Shown: positions 1 to 9,703, counted from the stretch's first letter. The stretch is DNA of 64,000 bases from Chersky-840 sp050011815 (GCA_050011815.1 JBEKIJ010000011.1:124001-188000), one strand, 5' to 3'. The notes: generated by a model not told the origin, from the letters alone. Numbers and translations: made by a program.

Positions 1-82
1 AGCCGCGCCCGACGCCGCGCCCGACGCCGCGCCCGACGCCGCGCCCGACGCCGAAGACTCCGGGGATAAAAAGAAGACATGA
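1..82 (+). CDS. 3' end of the gene before secD, probably yajC (partial)
   Basis: Only the last 26 codons are visible, read from base 2. They encode four copies of AAPD followed by AEDSGDKKKT and a TGA at 80-82. The stop overlaps the secD ATG (ATGA at 79-82), so the two genes are translationally coupled. In actinobacteria the gene directly before secD is normally yajC, whose product has one membrane segment and a charged, low-complexity cytoplasmic tail; this tail would fit. The identity rests on position only, because no YajC core is in the window. Confidence 0.5.
   Translation, partial: AAPDAAPDAAPDAAPDAEDSGDKKKT
2..49 (+). repeat. 12-bp tandem repeat, four copies (AAPD)4
   Basis: Four perfect copies of gccgcgcccgac lie end to end and are read in frame as Ala-Ala-Pro-Asp. 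More copies may lie left of the window edge. A perfect in-frame repeat of this kind could vary in number by slippage without breaking the reading frame. Confidence 0.9.
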
Positions 83-1584
83 AGCGGTCGCTCGTCGTCA
101 GCCTGGTGGTCACCATCGCGCTGGCCATCATCGTGTTCGCGGCCACCCTCGGGGCGGGGTGGAGGCCCAAGCTGGGCCTCGACCTGGCCGGGGGTTCCGA
201 GGTCGTCTACAAGCCGGCGCACCCCATCTCGAGCGGGGAGATGGCCACCACCGTGAACATCATCCGCAACCGGGTCGACGGGGCGGGCGTGTCGGGATCC
301 ACCGTCGACTCCCAGGGCGGCAACGTGGTCGTCCAATTCCCGGGCGTGAAGGACCCGCAGGCGCTCATCAAGCTCATCGGCACCACCGCCCAGCTCTACT
401 TCAGGCCGGTGCTGTGCGGGGCCCCGACCTACACGCCGCCCGCCAAGGGCAAGTCCCCGCCCACGGGCCCGCTGCCGGCGTGCGGCGAGTACGCCACCAC
501 CGCGGCCAGCCTGAACGTGAACACGAGCACGAGCGAGCCGGCCAACAACATCCCGGCCAATCCGGCCTTCGCGCCATATCCGAGCACCACGAACGACGAT
601 CCGAAAGCGACCGTGTTGCTCCCCGCCGACCCCCAGGCCGGGGGCCAGCAGTACCCACGGTTCGTCCTGGGTCCCTCGCAGCTCCCGGGAAGCGCCGTCG
701 CCTCGGCCACGGCTGTGTTCGACACGTCGATCAGCCAGTGGGCGGTGAGCTATGTCCTGAAGGCGGTGACGCCGTGGGACACCGTGGCCCAGGAGAACTT
801 CCACCAGTACGTGGCCATCGACCTCGACGGGCTCGTCGAGTCGGCCCCGCTCATCCAGCCCGGACAAGCGTCGTTCACGTCGTTCGACGGCAAGGGCGAG
901 ATCAGCGGGAGCTTCACCCAGGCCACGGCCAAGACCCTGGCCCTCGAGCTCAACTACGGCTCCCTGCCCACGAAGCTGAGCGTGCTCACCCAGGAAACGG
1001 TCACGCCCACGCTGGGGAAGTCGTCGCTCCGGGCCGGGCTGCTGGCGGGCATCGGGGGGCTGGTCCTGGTCCTCATCTACACGATCCTGTACTACCGCGT
1101 GCTCGGGATCGTGGTGGTGGCCGGGCTCTTGACCACCGCGGCGTTGCTGTGGGCCATCGTCTCGGCCCTCGGGCACTCCTCGTTGAACCTGACGCTCGAC
1201 TTATCGGGCGTCACCGGTGTCATCGTGTCGGTGGGGATCACCGTCGACTCCTACATCGTGTACTTCGAGCGATTAAAGGACGAGGCCAGGTCGGGGAGGT
1301 CGGTGCGCACGAGCGTCGACCGGAGCTTCCAAGGGGCGTTCCGGACCGTCCTGGCTGCCGACCTGGTGTCGCTGGCCGCCGCCGTGGTCCTCTACCTTCT
1401 GGCGGTGGGCACGGTGCGGGGCTTCGCCTTCTTCCTCGGGCTCTCCACCCTGCTCGACGTGTTCACGACGTTCTTCTTCACCCGGCCCCTCGTGATCCTC
1501 CTGGGGCGCAGCACGCGCATCACCGAGGCGCGCGTCATCGGGGTGGCCCGGGGCCTCGCCGTGGGAAGTGAGTCACCGGCATGA
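79..1584 (+). CDS. secD: Protein translocase subunit SecD
   Basis: SecD, with SecF, uses the proton gradient to help complete Sec-dependent export across the inner membrane. The 501-residue product has an N-terminal membrane segment (about residues 5-24), then the conserved LGLDLAGG motif at 32-39, a large extracytoplasmic region (to about 310) containing a Pro/Thr/Asn-rich insertion near 120-175, and five C-terminal membrane segments with a typical SecD core ('GVTGVIVSVGITVDSYIVYF'). Its ATG overlaps the preceding stop (ATGA) and its TGA overlaps the secF ATG, so yajC-secD-secF form one unit. The order is as in Mycobacterium. Identification is secure. Confidence 0.96.
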   Translation: MKRSLVVSLVVTIALAIIVFAATLGAGWRPKLGLDLAGGSEVVYKPAHPISSGEMATTVNIIRNRVDGAGVSGSTVDSQGGNVVVQFPGVKDPQALIKLIGTTAQLYFRPVLCGAPTYTPPAKGKSPPTGPLPACGEYATTAASLNVNTSTSEPANNIPANPAFAPYPSTTNDDPKATVLLPADPQAGGQQYPRFVLGPSQLPGSAVASATAVFDTSISQWAVSYVLKAVTPWDTVAQENFHQYVAIDLDGLVESAPLIQPGQASFTSFDGKGEISGSFTQATAKTLALELNYGSLPTKLSVLTQETVTPTLGKSSLRAGLLAGIGGLVLVLIYTILYYRVLGIVVVAGLLTTAALLWAIVSALGHSSLNLTLDLSGVTGVIVSVGITVDSYIVYFERLKDEARSGRSVRTSVDRSFQGAFRTVLAADLVSLAAAVVLYLLAVGTVRGFAFFLGLSTLLDVFTTFFFTRPLVILLGRSTRITEARVIGVARGLAVGSESPA

Positions 1585-2972
1585 GCACGACCGAATTGAC
1601 CCGGGAAGACCAGCCGTCGCAGGTGGAGCGCCCCAACCCCTTCGTCCGGGTCTATCGGGGCGAGACGAAGTTCGACTTCGTGGGACGGCGCCGGTGGTGG
1701 TACCTGCTGTCGGGGATCATCATCGTGGCCGGCCTGGCCTCGTTCGGCGTCAAGGGCTTCAACTGGGGCATCGACTTCAAGGGGGGGACGTCGTGGGAGA
1801 TCCCCGCCCACGGCGCCACGGTGAGCCAGGTCCAGACGGCGGTCTCCAACGCCGGCGTTCCCGGAGCCACCGTGCAGGGACTCGGCCAGGGGTCCTCGGC
1901 CACCGTCCAGGTCCAGGCCGACCTGACCAAGGAGTCGAGCGGCGCCCAGGTCCAGAAGAAAGCGGCGGTGACCGCGGCCCTGGCCAAGATCGCCGACGTC
2001 TCTCCCAACGACGTGTCGCTCACCGACGTGGGCCCGACGTGGGGGAGCCAGATCACCGACAAGGCCCTTATCGCCGTCTTGGTCTTCTTCGTGGTGGTCG
2101 TGACCTACATCTCGTTCCGCTTCGAGTGGAAGATGGCCATGGCCGCACTCATCGCGGTGGTCCACGACCTGCTCGTCACGGCCGGGATCTACTCGCTGTT
2201 CGGTTTCCAGGTGACCCCGGACACGGTGATCGCCTTACTCACCATCCTGGGGTACTCGCTCTATGACACCGTGGTGGTGTTCGACCGGGTGAAGGAGAAC
2301 AGCCGGGGCCAGTTCAGCACGGGCCGGATGACCTACACCGACATCGTGAACCTGTCGATGAACCAGACCCTGGCCCGGTCCATCAACACCTCGCTCGTGG
2401 CCATCCTGCCGGTGTTGGCGGTGCTCGTCATCGGGGCGCAGCTCCTGGGGGCCACGACGCTGCAGTACTTCGGGCTGGCCCTGGTCATCGGGCTCACCTC
2501 CGGGGCGTACTCGTCGATCTTCATCGCCTCGCCCGTGCTGGCGGGATTGAAAGAGCGCGAGCCGCGCTACATCAACATCCGTCGCAAGCTCGAGAACCGG
2601 CCCGAGGGTGAGCGCCTGCTCACGCCGCGCCAAGCCGCGGTCTTGTCCCAGGCCGGGTCGCCGGGGGGCGCTCGGGCCTCGAGCACCGCAGGACGCGATG
2701 CCGCGGCGCGGCGCCAGACCGGCGTGCTCCGGCCCGGCGCAGCCACGCGGCGGCCGGCGCCGGTCGACGACGACGCCGAGTTCGACGAGGACGAGGACGA
2801 GACCGAGGCCCAGCCCGCCCCGAGAGCCAGGAGCGGGTCGAGCCGGTCGGGCGGAGCGACCAGGTCCAACCCGAGTGGAGGCGGCACGCGCAGCGCGGCG
2901 TCGAGCCCGCGCCGCCCGCCCCCTCGTCCCCGCAAGGGCAAAGGGTCCAAGAAAGGCGGCAAGCGCCGCTAG
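1581..2972 (+). CDS. secF: Protein translocase subunit SecF with long charged C-terminal tail
   Basis: SecF partners SecD in the SecDF export complex. The 463-residue product has a first membrane segment near 36-54, the family motif FNWGIDFKGGTSWEI just after it, and five further segments to about residue 320 ('LGYSLYDTVVVFDRVKEN' is typical SecF). The last 140 or so residues (from about 323) are an unusual cytoplasmic tail: first an Ala/Arg-rich part, then an acidic run (DDDAEFDEDEDETE), then a Ser/Gly/Arg-rich basic end finishing KGKGSKKGGKRR. SecF proteins are usually much shorter here. The start overlaps the secD stop by four bases. Confidence 0.95.
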   Translation: MSTTELTREDQPSQVERPNPFVRVYRGETKFDFVGRRRWWYLLSGIIIVAGLASFGVKGFNWGIDFKGGTSWEIPAHGATVSQVQTAVSNAGVPGATVQGLGQGSSATVQVQADLTKESSGAQVQKKAAVTAALAKIADVSPNDVSLTDVGPTWGSQITDKALIAVLVFFVVVVTYISFRFEWKMAMAALIAVVHDLLVTAGIYSLFGFQVTPDTVIALLTILGYSLYDTVVVFDRVKENSRGQFSTGRMTYTDIVNLSMNQTLARSINTSLVAILPVLAVLVIGAQLLGATTLQYFGLALVIGLTSGAYSSIFIASPVLAGLKEREPRYINIRRKLENRPEGERLLTPRQAAVLSQAGSPGGARASSTAGRDAAARRQTGVLRPGAATRRPAPVDDDAEFDEDEDETEAQPAPRARSGSSRSGGATRSNPSGGGTRSAASSPRRPPPRPRKGKGSKKGGKRR

Positions 2973-2983
2973 CCCGTCCCGCC

Positions 2984-2998
2984 CCGCCGTCGTGGCGG
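2984..2998 (+). terminator. Short hairpin after secF
   Basis: CCGCC, five-base loop, GGCGG, located 11 bases after the secF stop and before the rsh promoter. There is no U-tract, so it is at best a weak terminator. Confidence 0.3.
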
Positions 2999-3032
2999 TG
3001 TCTCGAGGTGCCCTCTGGCGCTGTGGGGCAGG

Positions 3033-3038
3033 TACGGT
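3033..3038 (+). promoter_or_regulatory. -10 element TACGGT of rsh
   Basis: TACGGT ends six bases before the GTG start of rsh. A transcript starting about seven bases after the hexamer would begin at the start codon, which predicts a leaderless mRNA. Confidence 0.6.
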
Positions 3039-3044
3039 GAGTAG

Positions 3045-5288
3045 GTGGTCACCGTCGAGCGTTTGGCTGCCCCGTTCCGCCGGCCGGCGATCCTCGACGA
3101 CCTGGTGGCGGGGGTACTGAGCGCCTACGACACCCGGCGGCCCCGGTCCAGCGCGACCGACCGGAAGCTGATCGCCAGAGCGGGCAAGGTCGCCGAGCAA
3201 TCGCATCTGGGCCAGCTCCGCCAGACCGGGGAGCCCTACATCACCCACCCCGTGGCGGTAGCCACCATCGTCGCCGAGCTCGGCCTCGACGCCCGGTCGG
3301 TGGCTTCGGCGTTGCTCCACGACGCCGTGGAGGACACCGGCCTCACCCTCGAGCGCGTCACCGAGGAATTCGGTCCCGAGGTGGGCGCCATCGTCGACGG
3401 GGTGACCAAGCTCGACCGCCTCCAGTTCGACTCCAAAGAGGCCCAGCAGGCCGCCACGGTCCGCAAGATGCTCGTCGCCATGGCGACGGACTGGCGGGTG
3501 CTCGTCATCAAGCTCGCCGACCGTCTCCACAACATGCGCACGGTGGCGGTGATGCCGGAATGGAAGCAGCGCCGGACCGCCCAGGAGACCCTCGACATCT
3601 ACGCGCCCCTGGCGCACCGCCTCGGGATCCAGGAGCTCAAGTGGCAGCTCGAGGACCTGGCCTTTGCCACCCTCCACCCCAAGCGGTACGCGGAGATCGA
3701 GCAGATGGTGGCCACGCGCGCCCCCGAGCGCGACGACTACCTGGCCCGCGTGCTCGTGGCGGTGCGCGAACGCCTGGGCGCCTCGGGGGTGAAGGCGGAG
3801 GTGACGGGCCGCCCCAAGCACCTGTGGAGCATCTACGAGAAGATGGTGGTGCGGGGCAAGGAATTCGCCGAGATCCACGATCTCGTCGGGCTGCGGGTCA
3901 TCGTCGAGTCCGAAAAGGACTGTTGGGCCGCACTGGGGTCCATCCACGCCATCTGGAGCCCGGTGCAGGGCCGGTTCAAGGACTACATCAACAGCCCGAA
4001 GTTCAACCTCTACCAGTCGCTGCACACCACGGTGATCGGGCTCGAGGGCAAGCCCATCGAGGTCCAGATCCGGACCAACGAGATGCATCGCCGCGCCGAG
4101 TACGGCATCGCCGCGCACTGGGGGTACAAGGAGCACTCCAAAGACGGGGCGGCGACGACGACGGCCGAGATGGCCTGGCTCCAGCGCATCGTGGACTGGC
4201 AGCAAGAGACCATCGACCCCCTCGAATTCCTCGAGACCCTGAAGCTCGACCTCGAGCAGGACGAGGTCTACGTCTTCACCCCCAAAGGCAAGGTCATCGC
4301 CCTGGCGGCGGGGTCGACACCCATCGACTTCGCCTATTCGATCCACACCGAGGTCGGCCACCGCTGTATCGGGGCCAAGGTCAACGGGCGCCTGGTTCCC
4401 TTGGACACGCCCCTGCAGTCGGCGGACACCGTCGAGATCATCACCTCCAAGGTCCCCTCGGCGGGGCCGTCGCGCGACTGGCTCCAGATCGTGGCCTCAC
4501 CCCGGGCCCGCAACAAGATCCGGCAGTGGTTCTCTCGCGAGCGTCGGGAAGACGCCATGGAGACCGGGCGCGAGGAGCTCATCAAGGCCCTGCGCCGCGA
4601 GGGGCTGCCCGTGCAGAAGCTGGCCGCCTCGAACGCCCTCGAGCGCCTGGCGGCGACCATGAACTACGTCGACCTCGATTCCCTGCACGCCTCGATCGGC
4701 GACGGCCACGTCTCGGCGCGATCGGTGGCGCAACGCCTGGCCCGGGACCTGCGCGGCGGGGGCGGCGAGGAGCAGCTCCCCACCACCGTGGGGCCGGGCC
4801 TGCGCACCCGCACCCGGCGGGGGTCGCCGGTGGGTGTGTACGTGGAGGGGCTCGACGACGTCATGGTGCGGTTGTCGCGCTGCTGCACGCCGGTCCCCGG
4901 TGACCAGATCGTGGGCTTCGTGACGCGGGGTCGGGGCGTGAGCGTGCACCGGGCCGACTGCGCCAATGCCACCGCCCTCGCCGCCGCGGGCCAGGAGCGG
5001 CTCATCGAGGTGGAGTGGGACCGTGAGGGCACCACCGTGTTCGTGGCGTCGATCGAGGTGCTGGCCTTCGACCGGTCGCGCCTGCTCTCCGACGTGACGC
5101 GCGTGGTGTCCGAACACCACCTCAACATCGTGTCGTCGTCCTCGCAGACCGCCCCCGACCGGGTGAGTCGCATGAACTTCGACGTCGAGCTGGCCGACCC
5201 CGGGCACCTGGAGTCGCTTATCAGCTCGCTCAAGCACCTCGACGGCGTCTTCGACGCCTTCCGCACCCTTCCCGGCCGGAAGGGCTGA
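3045..5288 (+). CDS. rsh: Bifunctional (p)ppGpp synthetase/hydrolase Rsh
   Basis: Makes and degrades the stringent-response alarmone (p)ppGpp in the cytoplasm. The 747-residue protein shows the full long-RSH order: an HD hydrolase domain (about 30-190) with intact HDAVED, a synthetase domain (about 240-370) with GRPKHLWSIYEK and the RFKD motif that marks bifunctional rather than synthetase-only enzymes, a TGS domain (VYVFTPKGKVIALAAGSTP), and a C-terminal ACT domain. GTG at 3045 was chosen because a -10 element ends six bases before it. It lies between secF and hisS as in Mycobacterium (where it is called relA). Confidence 0.95.
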   Translation: MVTVERLAAPFRRPAILDDLVAGVLSAYDTRRPRSSATDRKLIARAGKVAEQSHLGQLRQTGEPYITHPVAVATIVAELGLDARSVASALLHDAVEDTGLTLERVTEEFGPEVGAIVDGVTKLDRLQFDSKEAQQAATVRKMLVAMATDWRVLVIKLADRLHNMRTVAVMPEWKQRRTAQETLDIYAPLAHRLGIQELKWQLEDLAFATLHPKRYAEIEQMVATRAPERDDYLARVLVAVRERLGASGVKAEVTGRPKHLWSIYEKMVVRGKEFAEIHDLVGLRVIVESEKDCWAALGSIHAIWSPVQGRFKDYINSPKFNLYQSLHTTVIGLEGKPIEVQIRTNEMHRRAEYGIAAHWGYKEHSKDGAATTTAEMAWLQRIVDWQQETIDPLEFLETLKLDLEQDEVYVFTPKGKVIALAAGSTPIDFAYSIHTEVGHRCIGAKVNGRLVPLDTPLQSADTVEIITSKVPSAGPSRDWLQIVASPRARNKIRQWFSRERREDAMETGREELIKALRREGLPVQKLAASNALERLAATMNYVDLDSLHASIGDGHVSARSVAQRLARDLRGGGGEEQLPTTVGPGLRTRTRRGSPVGVYVEGLDDVMVRLSRCCTPVPGDQIVGFVTRGRGVSVHRADCANATALAAAGQERLIEVEWDREGTTVFVASIEVLAFDRSRLLSDVTRVVSEHHLNIVSSSSQTAPDRVSRMNFDVELADPGHLESLISSLKHLDGVFDAFRTLPGRKG

Positions 5289-5295
5289 GTCGGAG

Positions 5296-6588
5296 GTGGG
5301 CGAGGAAGCGGCGCCGCTGCGCGCCCCGGCGGGCACCCACGACGTGCTGTGGCCCGAGTCGGCGCGCTGGGAGCGGCTGGTGGCCGAGTTCGCCCGACGC
5401 GCCCAGGGGGCGGGCTTCGGCCTCGTGCTCAACCCCATGTTCGAGGACGCCCAGCTCTTCCGACGAGGCATCGGCGACGAGAGCGATGTCGTGCGCAAGG
5501 AGATGTACGAGTTCGAGGATCGGGGCGGGCGGGCCGTGGCCCTGCGTCCCGAGGGCACGGCCTCGGTGGTCCGGGCCTTCGTCCAGCACCGTCCGGCGGT
5601 GCCCTGGAAGGCGTGGTACGTCACGCCCGCGTTCCGCTACGAGCGGCCCCAGGCAGGCCGCTACAAGCAGCACCACCAGCTCGGGGTCGAGGTGCTCGGC
5701 ACCGACGATCCCGACGTCGACGTCGAGGTCATCACCCTGGCCGCCGATCTCTACCGGTGGTTGGGGCTGCGCCAGGTTGACCTGGCCATCAACTCCATGG
5801 GGTGCGGGGAGTGTCGGTCCGCCTACGTGGCCGCCCTCGTGGCCTACCTCGAGGCCCACGCCGATGCGCTGTGCGACGAGCACCGGGAGCGCTACCGGGC
5901 CAATCCCCTGCGGGTGCTCGACTGCAAGCGTCCCCAATGCCGCGCCGTCACCGAGGGTGCGCCGCGCATCACCGACTACCTCGACGAGGCGTGTGCCGCC
6001 CACCTGGCCCGGGTGCGGGCCGGCCTCGACGAGCTCGGCATCATCTATCGGCTCGAGCCGCGGCTGGTGCGGGGCCTCGACTACTACACGCGCACCACCT
6101 TCGAGTTCGCGGCGACATCGCTCACCTCGGCCCAGAACGCCGTGGGCGGTGGCGGCCGCTACGACGGGTTGGCCGAGGCCATCGGGGGCCCTCCGAGCCC
6201 CGGCATCGGCTTCGGCATCGGCATCGAGCGGCTCCTGCTGGCGTGCGACGCCGAGGGCGTGTTCCCCGTCGACCCCCCCCGTCCCGACGCCTTCGTCGTC
6301 GACGTGACCGGGGGCACCGAGGCGCGGGCGCTGTGCGCCCAGTTGCGCCGGGCGGGGCTGGGGGCGGTGCGCGCCTACGATGGCCGCTCACTCAAGGCCC
6401 AGCTCAAGCAGGCGGACCGCTCGGGTGCCGGGTACGCCCTCATCGTGGGTCCCGAGGAGCTCGCTCGTGGCGTCGTCACGGCCAGGCCCCTGCGCCGCCC
6501 CGGGGAGCAGGTCGCCGTCCCCCGGGCGTCGGTGGTCGAGTGGCTGGCGACACAGGCAACGAACAGAGACGCAAAGGACGACCAGTGA
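5296..6588 (+). CDS. hisS: Histidyl-tRNA synthetase
   Basis: Charges tRNA-His with histidine. The 430-residue class II synthetase has motif 2 (FRYERPQAGRYKQHHQLGVE), the histidine-binding loop RGLDYYTRTTFEF, motif 3 (GIGFGIGIERLLL) and the C-terminal anticodon-binding domain (from about 330). The GTG start follows the rsh stop by seven bases, and the stop overlaps the aspS start (GTGA), so rsh, hisS and aspS are probably cotranscribed. Length and motif order are normal. Confidence 0.96.
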   Translation: MGEEAAPLRAPAGTHDVLWPESARWERLVAEFARRAQGAGFGLVLNPMFEDAQLFRRGIGDESDVVRKEMYEFEDRGGRAVALRPEGTASVVRAFVQHRPAVPWKAWYVTPAFRYERPQAGRYKQHHQLGVEVLGTDDPDVDVEVITLAADLYRWLGLRQVDLAINSMGCGECRSAYVAALVAYLEAHADALCDEHRERYRANPLRVLDCKRPQCRAVTEGAPRITDYLDEACAAHLARVRAGLDELGIIYRLEPRLVRGLDYYTRTTFEFAATSLTSAQNAVGGGGRYDGLAEAIGGPPSPGIGFGIGIERLLLACDAEGVFPVDPPRPDAFVVDVTGGTEARALCAQLRRAGLGAVRAYDGRSLKAQLKQADRSGAGYALIVGPEELARGVVTARPLRRPGEQVAVPRASVVEWLATQATNRDAKDDQ

Positions 6589-8327
6589 CGGCCACCACCG
6601 GGATGCGGACCCATCTGTGCGGCGAGCTCCGGCTCGAGGACGTCGACGCGCGCGTGGCGCTGTGTGGATGGGTCGGCAAGCGCCGCGAGCACGGGGAGCA
6701 CCTTTCGTTCCTCGACCTGCGCGACCACAGCGGCACCATCCAGTGCGTGGTGGACGGGTCGGTGGACGTGCGCAGCGAATGGGTGGTCCGGGTGGCCGGC
6801 ACGGTGCGGCGTCGTCCCGAGGGCACCGTCAACGCCGAGCTGCCCACGGGCGAGGTCGAGCTCACCGAGTGCGAGGTCGAGGTGCTCTCGCAGGCCGACC
6901 CGCCTCCGTTCCCCGTCGACGACCGCGCCGAGGTCGACGAGGCGGTGCGGCTGCGCTACCGCTTCGTGGACCTGCGTCGGCCCCACATGCAGCGCAACCT
7001 CCGACTGCGGGGGCGGATGCTCGGCGCCATGCGGGCCGCCATGGTGCGCCAGGGGTTCTGCGAGGTCGAGACGCCCCTGCTGTGGACGCCCACACCCGAA
7101 GGGGCCCGCGAGTTCGCGGTCCCTTCCCGGCTGAACCGGGGCAAGTTCTACGTGCTCCCCCAGAGCCCGCAGATCGCCAAGCAGCTGCTCATGGTGGGCG
7201 GCATGGACCGCTACTTCCAGATCGCCCGCTGCCTGCGCGACGAGGACCTGCGCGCCGACCGGCAATTCGAGTTCGCCCAGCTCGACATCGAGGCGTCGTT
7301 CGTGACCGAGAGCGACATCCAAGACGCCGTCACCGTGGCCGTGGTCGAGGCCACCGAGGCGGCGGTGGGGCAGACGCCCTCGGCCATCGATTCCATGACA
7401 TGGCACGAGGCCATGGACCGCTTCGGCGTGGACAAGCCCGATCTGCGCTTCGGGATGGAGCTGCGCGACCTCGGGGATGTCTTCGCCGGCACCACGGTGC
7501 GCGCCTTCGCCGGTCCGTGCGTGAAGGGGCTGTCGGTGCCCGAGGGTTCCTCGCTCGGACGCAACCGACTCGACGCGCTGGTGGACCGGGCCAAGGAGCT
7601 CGGCGCCAAAGGTCTGGCCTGGTTCAAGGTCACCTCCACCGAGCCGGTCGAGCTGACCTCGCCGCTCGACAAGGTGCTGTCAGACGCCGAGCGGGCGGGC
7701 CTCGTGTCGGTCACCGGGGCGCAACCCGGTGACCTCGTGCTGGTCGTCGCCGACGAGTGGCGCACGGCGTGCGAGGTCCTCGGGCAACTCCGCCTCGACC
7801 TCGGGCGCCCGCCGGTGGGCGAGGGGGGACGGCGGTTCTTGTGGGTGACGGAGTTCCCCCTCTTCGACGGCACCGACGACGAGGGGAACCCCCAAGCCGC
7901 CCACCACCCGTTCACCATGCCCCATCCCGACGACATCGACCTGCTCGGCTCGGACCCCGCCCGGGTGCGCTCCCAGGCCTACGACCTCGTGCTCAACGGC
8001 TCGGAGCTCGGGTCGGGGTCGATCCGGATCCACCGCGAGGACATCCAGCGCCGCGTCTTCGCCGCCCTCGGCATCACGCCCGAGGAAGCGGAGTCGCGCT
8101 TCGGGTTCTTGTTGAGCGCCTTCCGCTACGGCGCCCCCCCGCACGGCGGGTTCGCCATCGGCGTGGACCGGTTCGTGGCCATCCTGGCCGGCGAGGACAA
8201 CCTGCGCGAGGTGATCGCCTTCCCCAAGACCCAGTCCGGGACCGACCCCATGACCGGCGCGCCCAAGGCGCTGCCCGAGCGGGTGCTGCGCGACCTGGGC
8301 CTGCGGGTCACGCCCGCCGGCGACTGA
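6585..8327 (+). CDS. aspS: Aspartyl-tRNA synthetase
   Basis: Charges tRNA-Asp. The 580-residue bacterial-type enzyme begins with an OB-fold anticodon domain (CGWVGKRREHGEHLSFLDLRD), then the class II core with RFVDLRRP, LRDEDLRADRQFEF and, after the bacterial GAD insertion, GFAIGVDRFVAILAGEDNLR. Start: GTG at 6585 overlaps the hisS stop (GTGA); ATG at 6603 (seventh codon) is the alternative. Whether it also charges tRNA-Asn cannot be decided here, since no gatCAB is in the window. Confidence 0.95.
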   Translation: MTATTGMRTHLCGELRLEDVDARVALCGWVGKRREHGEHLSFLDLRDHSGTIQCVVDGSVDVRSEWVVRVAGTVRRRPEGTVNAELPTGEVELTECEVEVLSQADPPPFPVDDRAEVDEAVRLRYRFVDLRRPHMQRNLRLRGRMLGAMRAAMVRQGFCEVETPLLWTPTPEGAREFAVPSRLNRGKFYVLPQSPQIAKQLLMVGGMDRYFQIARCLRDEDLRADRQFEFAQLDIEASFVTESDIQDAVTVAVVEATEAAVGQTPSAIDSMTWHEAMDRFGVDKPDLRFGMELRDLGDVFAGTTVRAFAGPCVKGLSVPEGSSLGRNRLDALVDRAKELGAKGLAWFKVTSTEPVELTSPLDKVLSDAERAGLVSVTGAQPGDLVLVVADEWRTACEVLGQLRLDLGRPPVGEGGRRFLWVTEFPLFDGTDDEGNPQAAHHPFTMPHPDDIDLLGSDPARVRSQAYDLVLNGSELGSGSIRIHREDIQRRVFAALGITPEEAESRFGFLLSAFRYGAPPHGGFAIGVDRFVAILAGEDNLREVIAFPKTQSGTDPMTGAPKALPERVLRDLGLRVTPAGD

Positions 8328-8359
8328 GCTCGGCCCGGGCGACGGGACAGGGACCGACC

Positions 8360-9703
8360 ATGGCGAGCCGGGCGCCGCGTCGTCCGGGGGGCGGTCCCCC
8401 TGACCTCTTCGCCCAGGCCGCCGCCGATCGGCTCCGCCAGCGCGCCCCGCTGGCGGCGCGCCTGCGGCCCCGGACCCTCGACGACATCGTCGGCCAGCGC
8501 CACCTGGTGGCGCCCGACGCGCCGCTGCGGGTCCTCATCGAGCAGGACCGTCTGACCTCGGCCATCCTGTGGGGACCGGCGGGCACGGGCAAGACGACCC
8601 TGGCCCAGGTGGTGGCGGCCACCACGGCCAAGACCTTCGTGCCCCTCTCGGCGGTCAACGCCGGGGTCGCCGATGTCCGGGCCGCCCTCGACGAGGCCCG
8701 GCGCCTCCTCGGTGAGCAGGGCCGGGGGACCATCCTCTTCGTCGACGAGGTCCACCGGTTCAACAAGTCGCAGCAGGACGCGCTCCTCCCGGCGGTGGAG
8801 GAGGGGCTCGTGGTCCTCATCGGCGCCACCACCGAGAACCCCTTCTTCGCGGTGAACTCGCCCCTGCTCAGCCGGGCCACCTTGTGGCGGCTCGAGCCCC
8901 TCGCCGACGTGGACGTGGCCGAGGTCATCGGGCGCGGGCTCGAGGCCGAGGAGGCCCGGGCCGACGAGGAGGCCGTGGCCGCCATGGTGTCGGTGGCCGA
9001 CGGGGACGCCCGAGCAGCCCTCGGGACCCTGGAGGTGGCCGTGGCGCTGGCCCAGGGAGAGCGCATCACCACCGCGGTGGTGGAGCGGGCCCGGGCCGGG
9101 CGGCTCCTGCACCAGGGGCCTGACGCCCACTACGACCAGGTGAGCGCGCTCATCAAGTCGATCCGGGGATCGGACCCCGACGCCGCGCTGTACTGGTTCG
9201 CCCGCATGCTCGAGGGAGGAGAGGACGCCCGTTTCATCGCCCGGCGCCTCGTGATCCTGGCCAGCGAGGACGTGGGACTGGCCGATCCCCTGGCGCTGGT
9301 GGTGGCGGACGCCGCGGCCCGGGCCGTGGAGTTCGTCGGCCTGCCCGAGGCCCAGCTCAACCTGGCCCAGGCCGTGGTGTACCTGGCCTGCGCACCCAAG
9401 TCGAACCGGGTCACCACCGCCCTCGGCCGGGCCCGGGCCGACGCCCGGGAGGGACCGCGTGGCGATGTCCCCACCCATCTGCGTGATGCGCATTACCGGG
9501 GGGCGGGGGACCTCGGGCACGGGGAGGGGTACCGCTACCCCCACGACGACCCCCGGGGCTGGGTCGAACAGGACTACCGTCCACCCCAGGTGGCGGGCCG
9601 CGTCTATTACGAACCCAGCGAACATGGCGCCGAGGCGGCCCTCGGGGAGCGCATGCGCCGGCGTCATGGCCCCGTCGACGAGCACCGGGACGGAGAAGAC
9701 TGA
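8360..9703 (+). CDS. rarA: Replication-associated recombination ATPase RarA (MgsA)
   Basis: AAA+ ATPase of the clamp-loader superfamily that acts at stalled replication forks. The 447-residue product has the RarA N-terminus (PLAARLRPRTLDDIVGQRHL), Walker A GPAGTGKTT (about 72-80), Walker B and the RarA-specific ILFVDEVHRFNKSQQD, sensor 1 'GATTENPFF', and the C-terminal tetramerisation region including the AVVYLACAPKSN motif. The ATG at 8360 is the first start after the aspS stop, 32 bases away. The position beside aspS and upstream of alaS is conserved in actinobacteria. Confidence 0.95.
   Translation: MASRAPRRPGGGPPDLFAQAAADRLRQRAPLAARLRPRTLDDIVGQRHLVAPDAPLRVLIEQDRLTSAILWGPAGTGKTTLAQVVAATTAKTFVPLSAVNAGVADVRAALDEARRLLGEQGRGTILFVDEVHRFNKSQQDALLPAVEEGLVVLIGATTENPFFAVNSPLLSRATLWRLEPLADVDVAEVIGRGLEAEEARADEEAVAAMVSVADGDARAALGTLEVAVALAQGERITTAVVERARAGRLLHQGPDAHYDQVSALIKSIRGSDPDAALYWFARMLEGGEDARFIARRLVILASEDVGLADPLALVVADAAARAVEFVGLPEAQLNLAQAVVYLACAPKSNRVTTALGRARADAREGPRGDVPTHLRDAHYRGAGDLGHGEGYRYPHDDPRGWVEQDYRPPQVAGRVYYEPSEHGAEAALGERMRRRHGPVDEHRDGED

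Noticed and set aside
5289..6600. T-box or other tRNA-sensing leader before hisS, aspS or alaS
   Set aside because: The genes either overlap or follow each other closely, or have a leaderless-type promoter, leaving no room for a leader.
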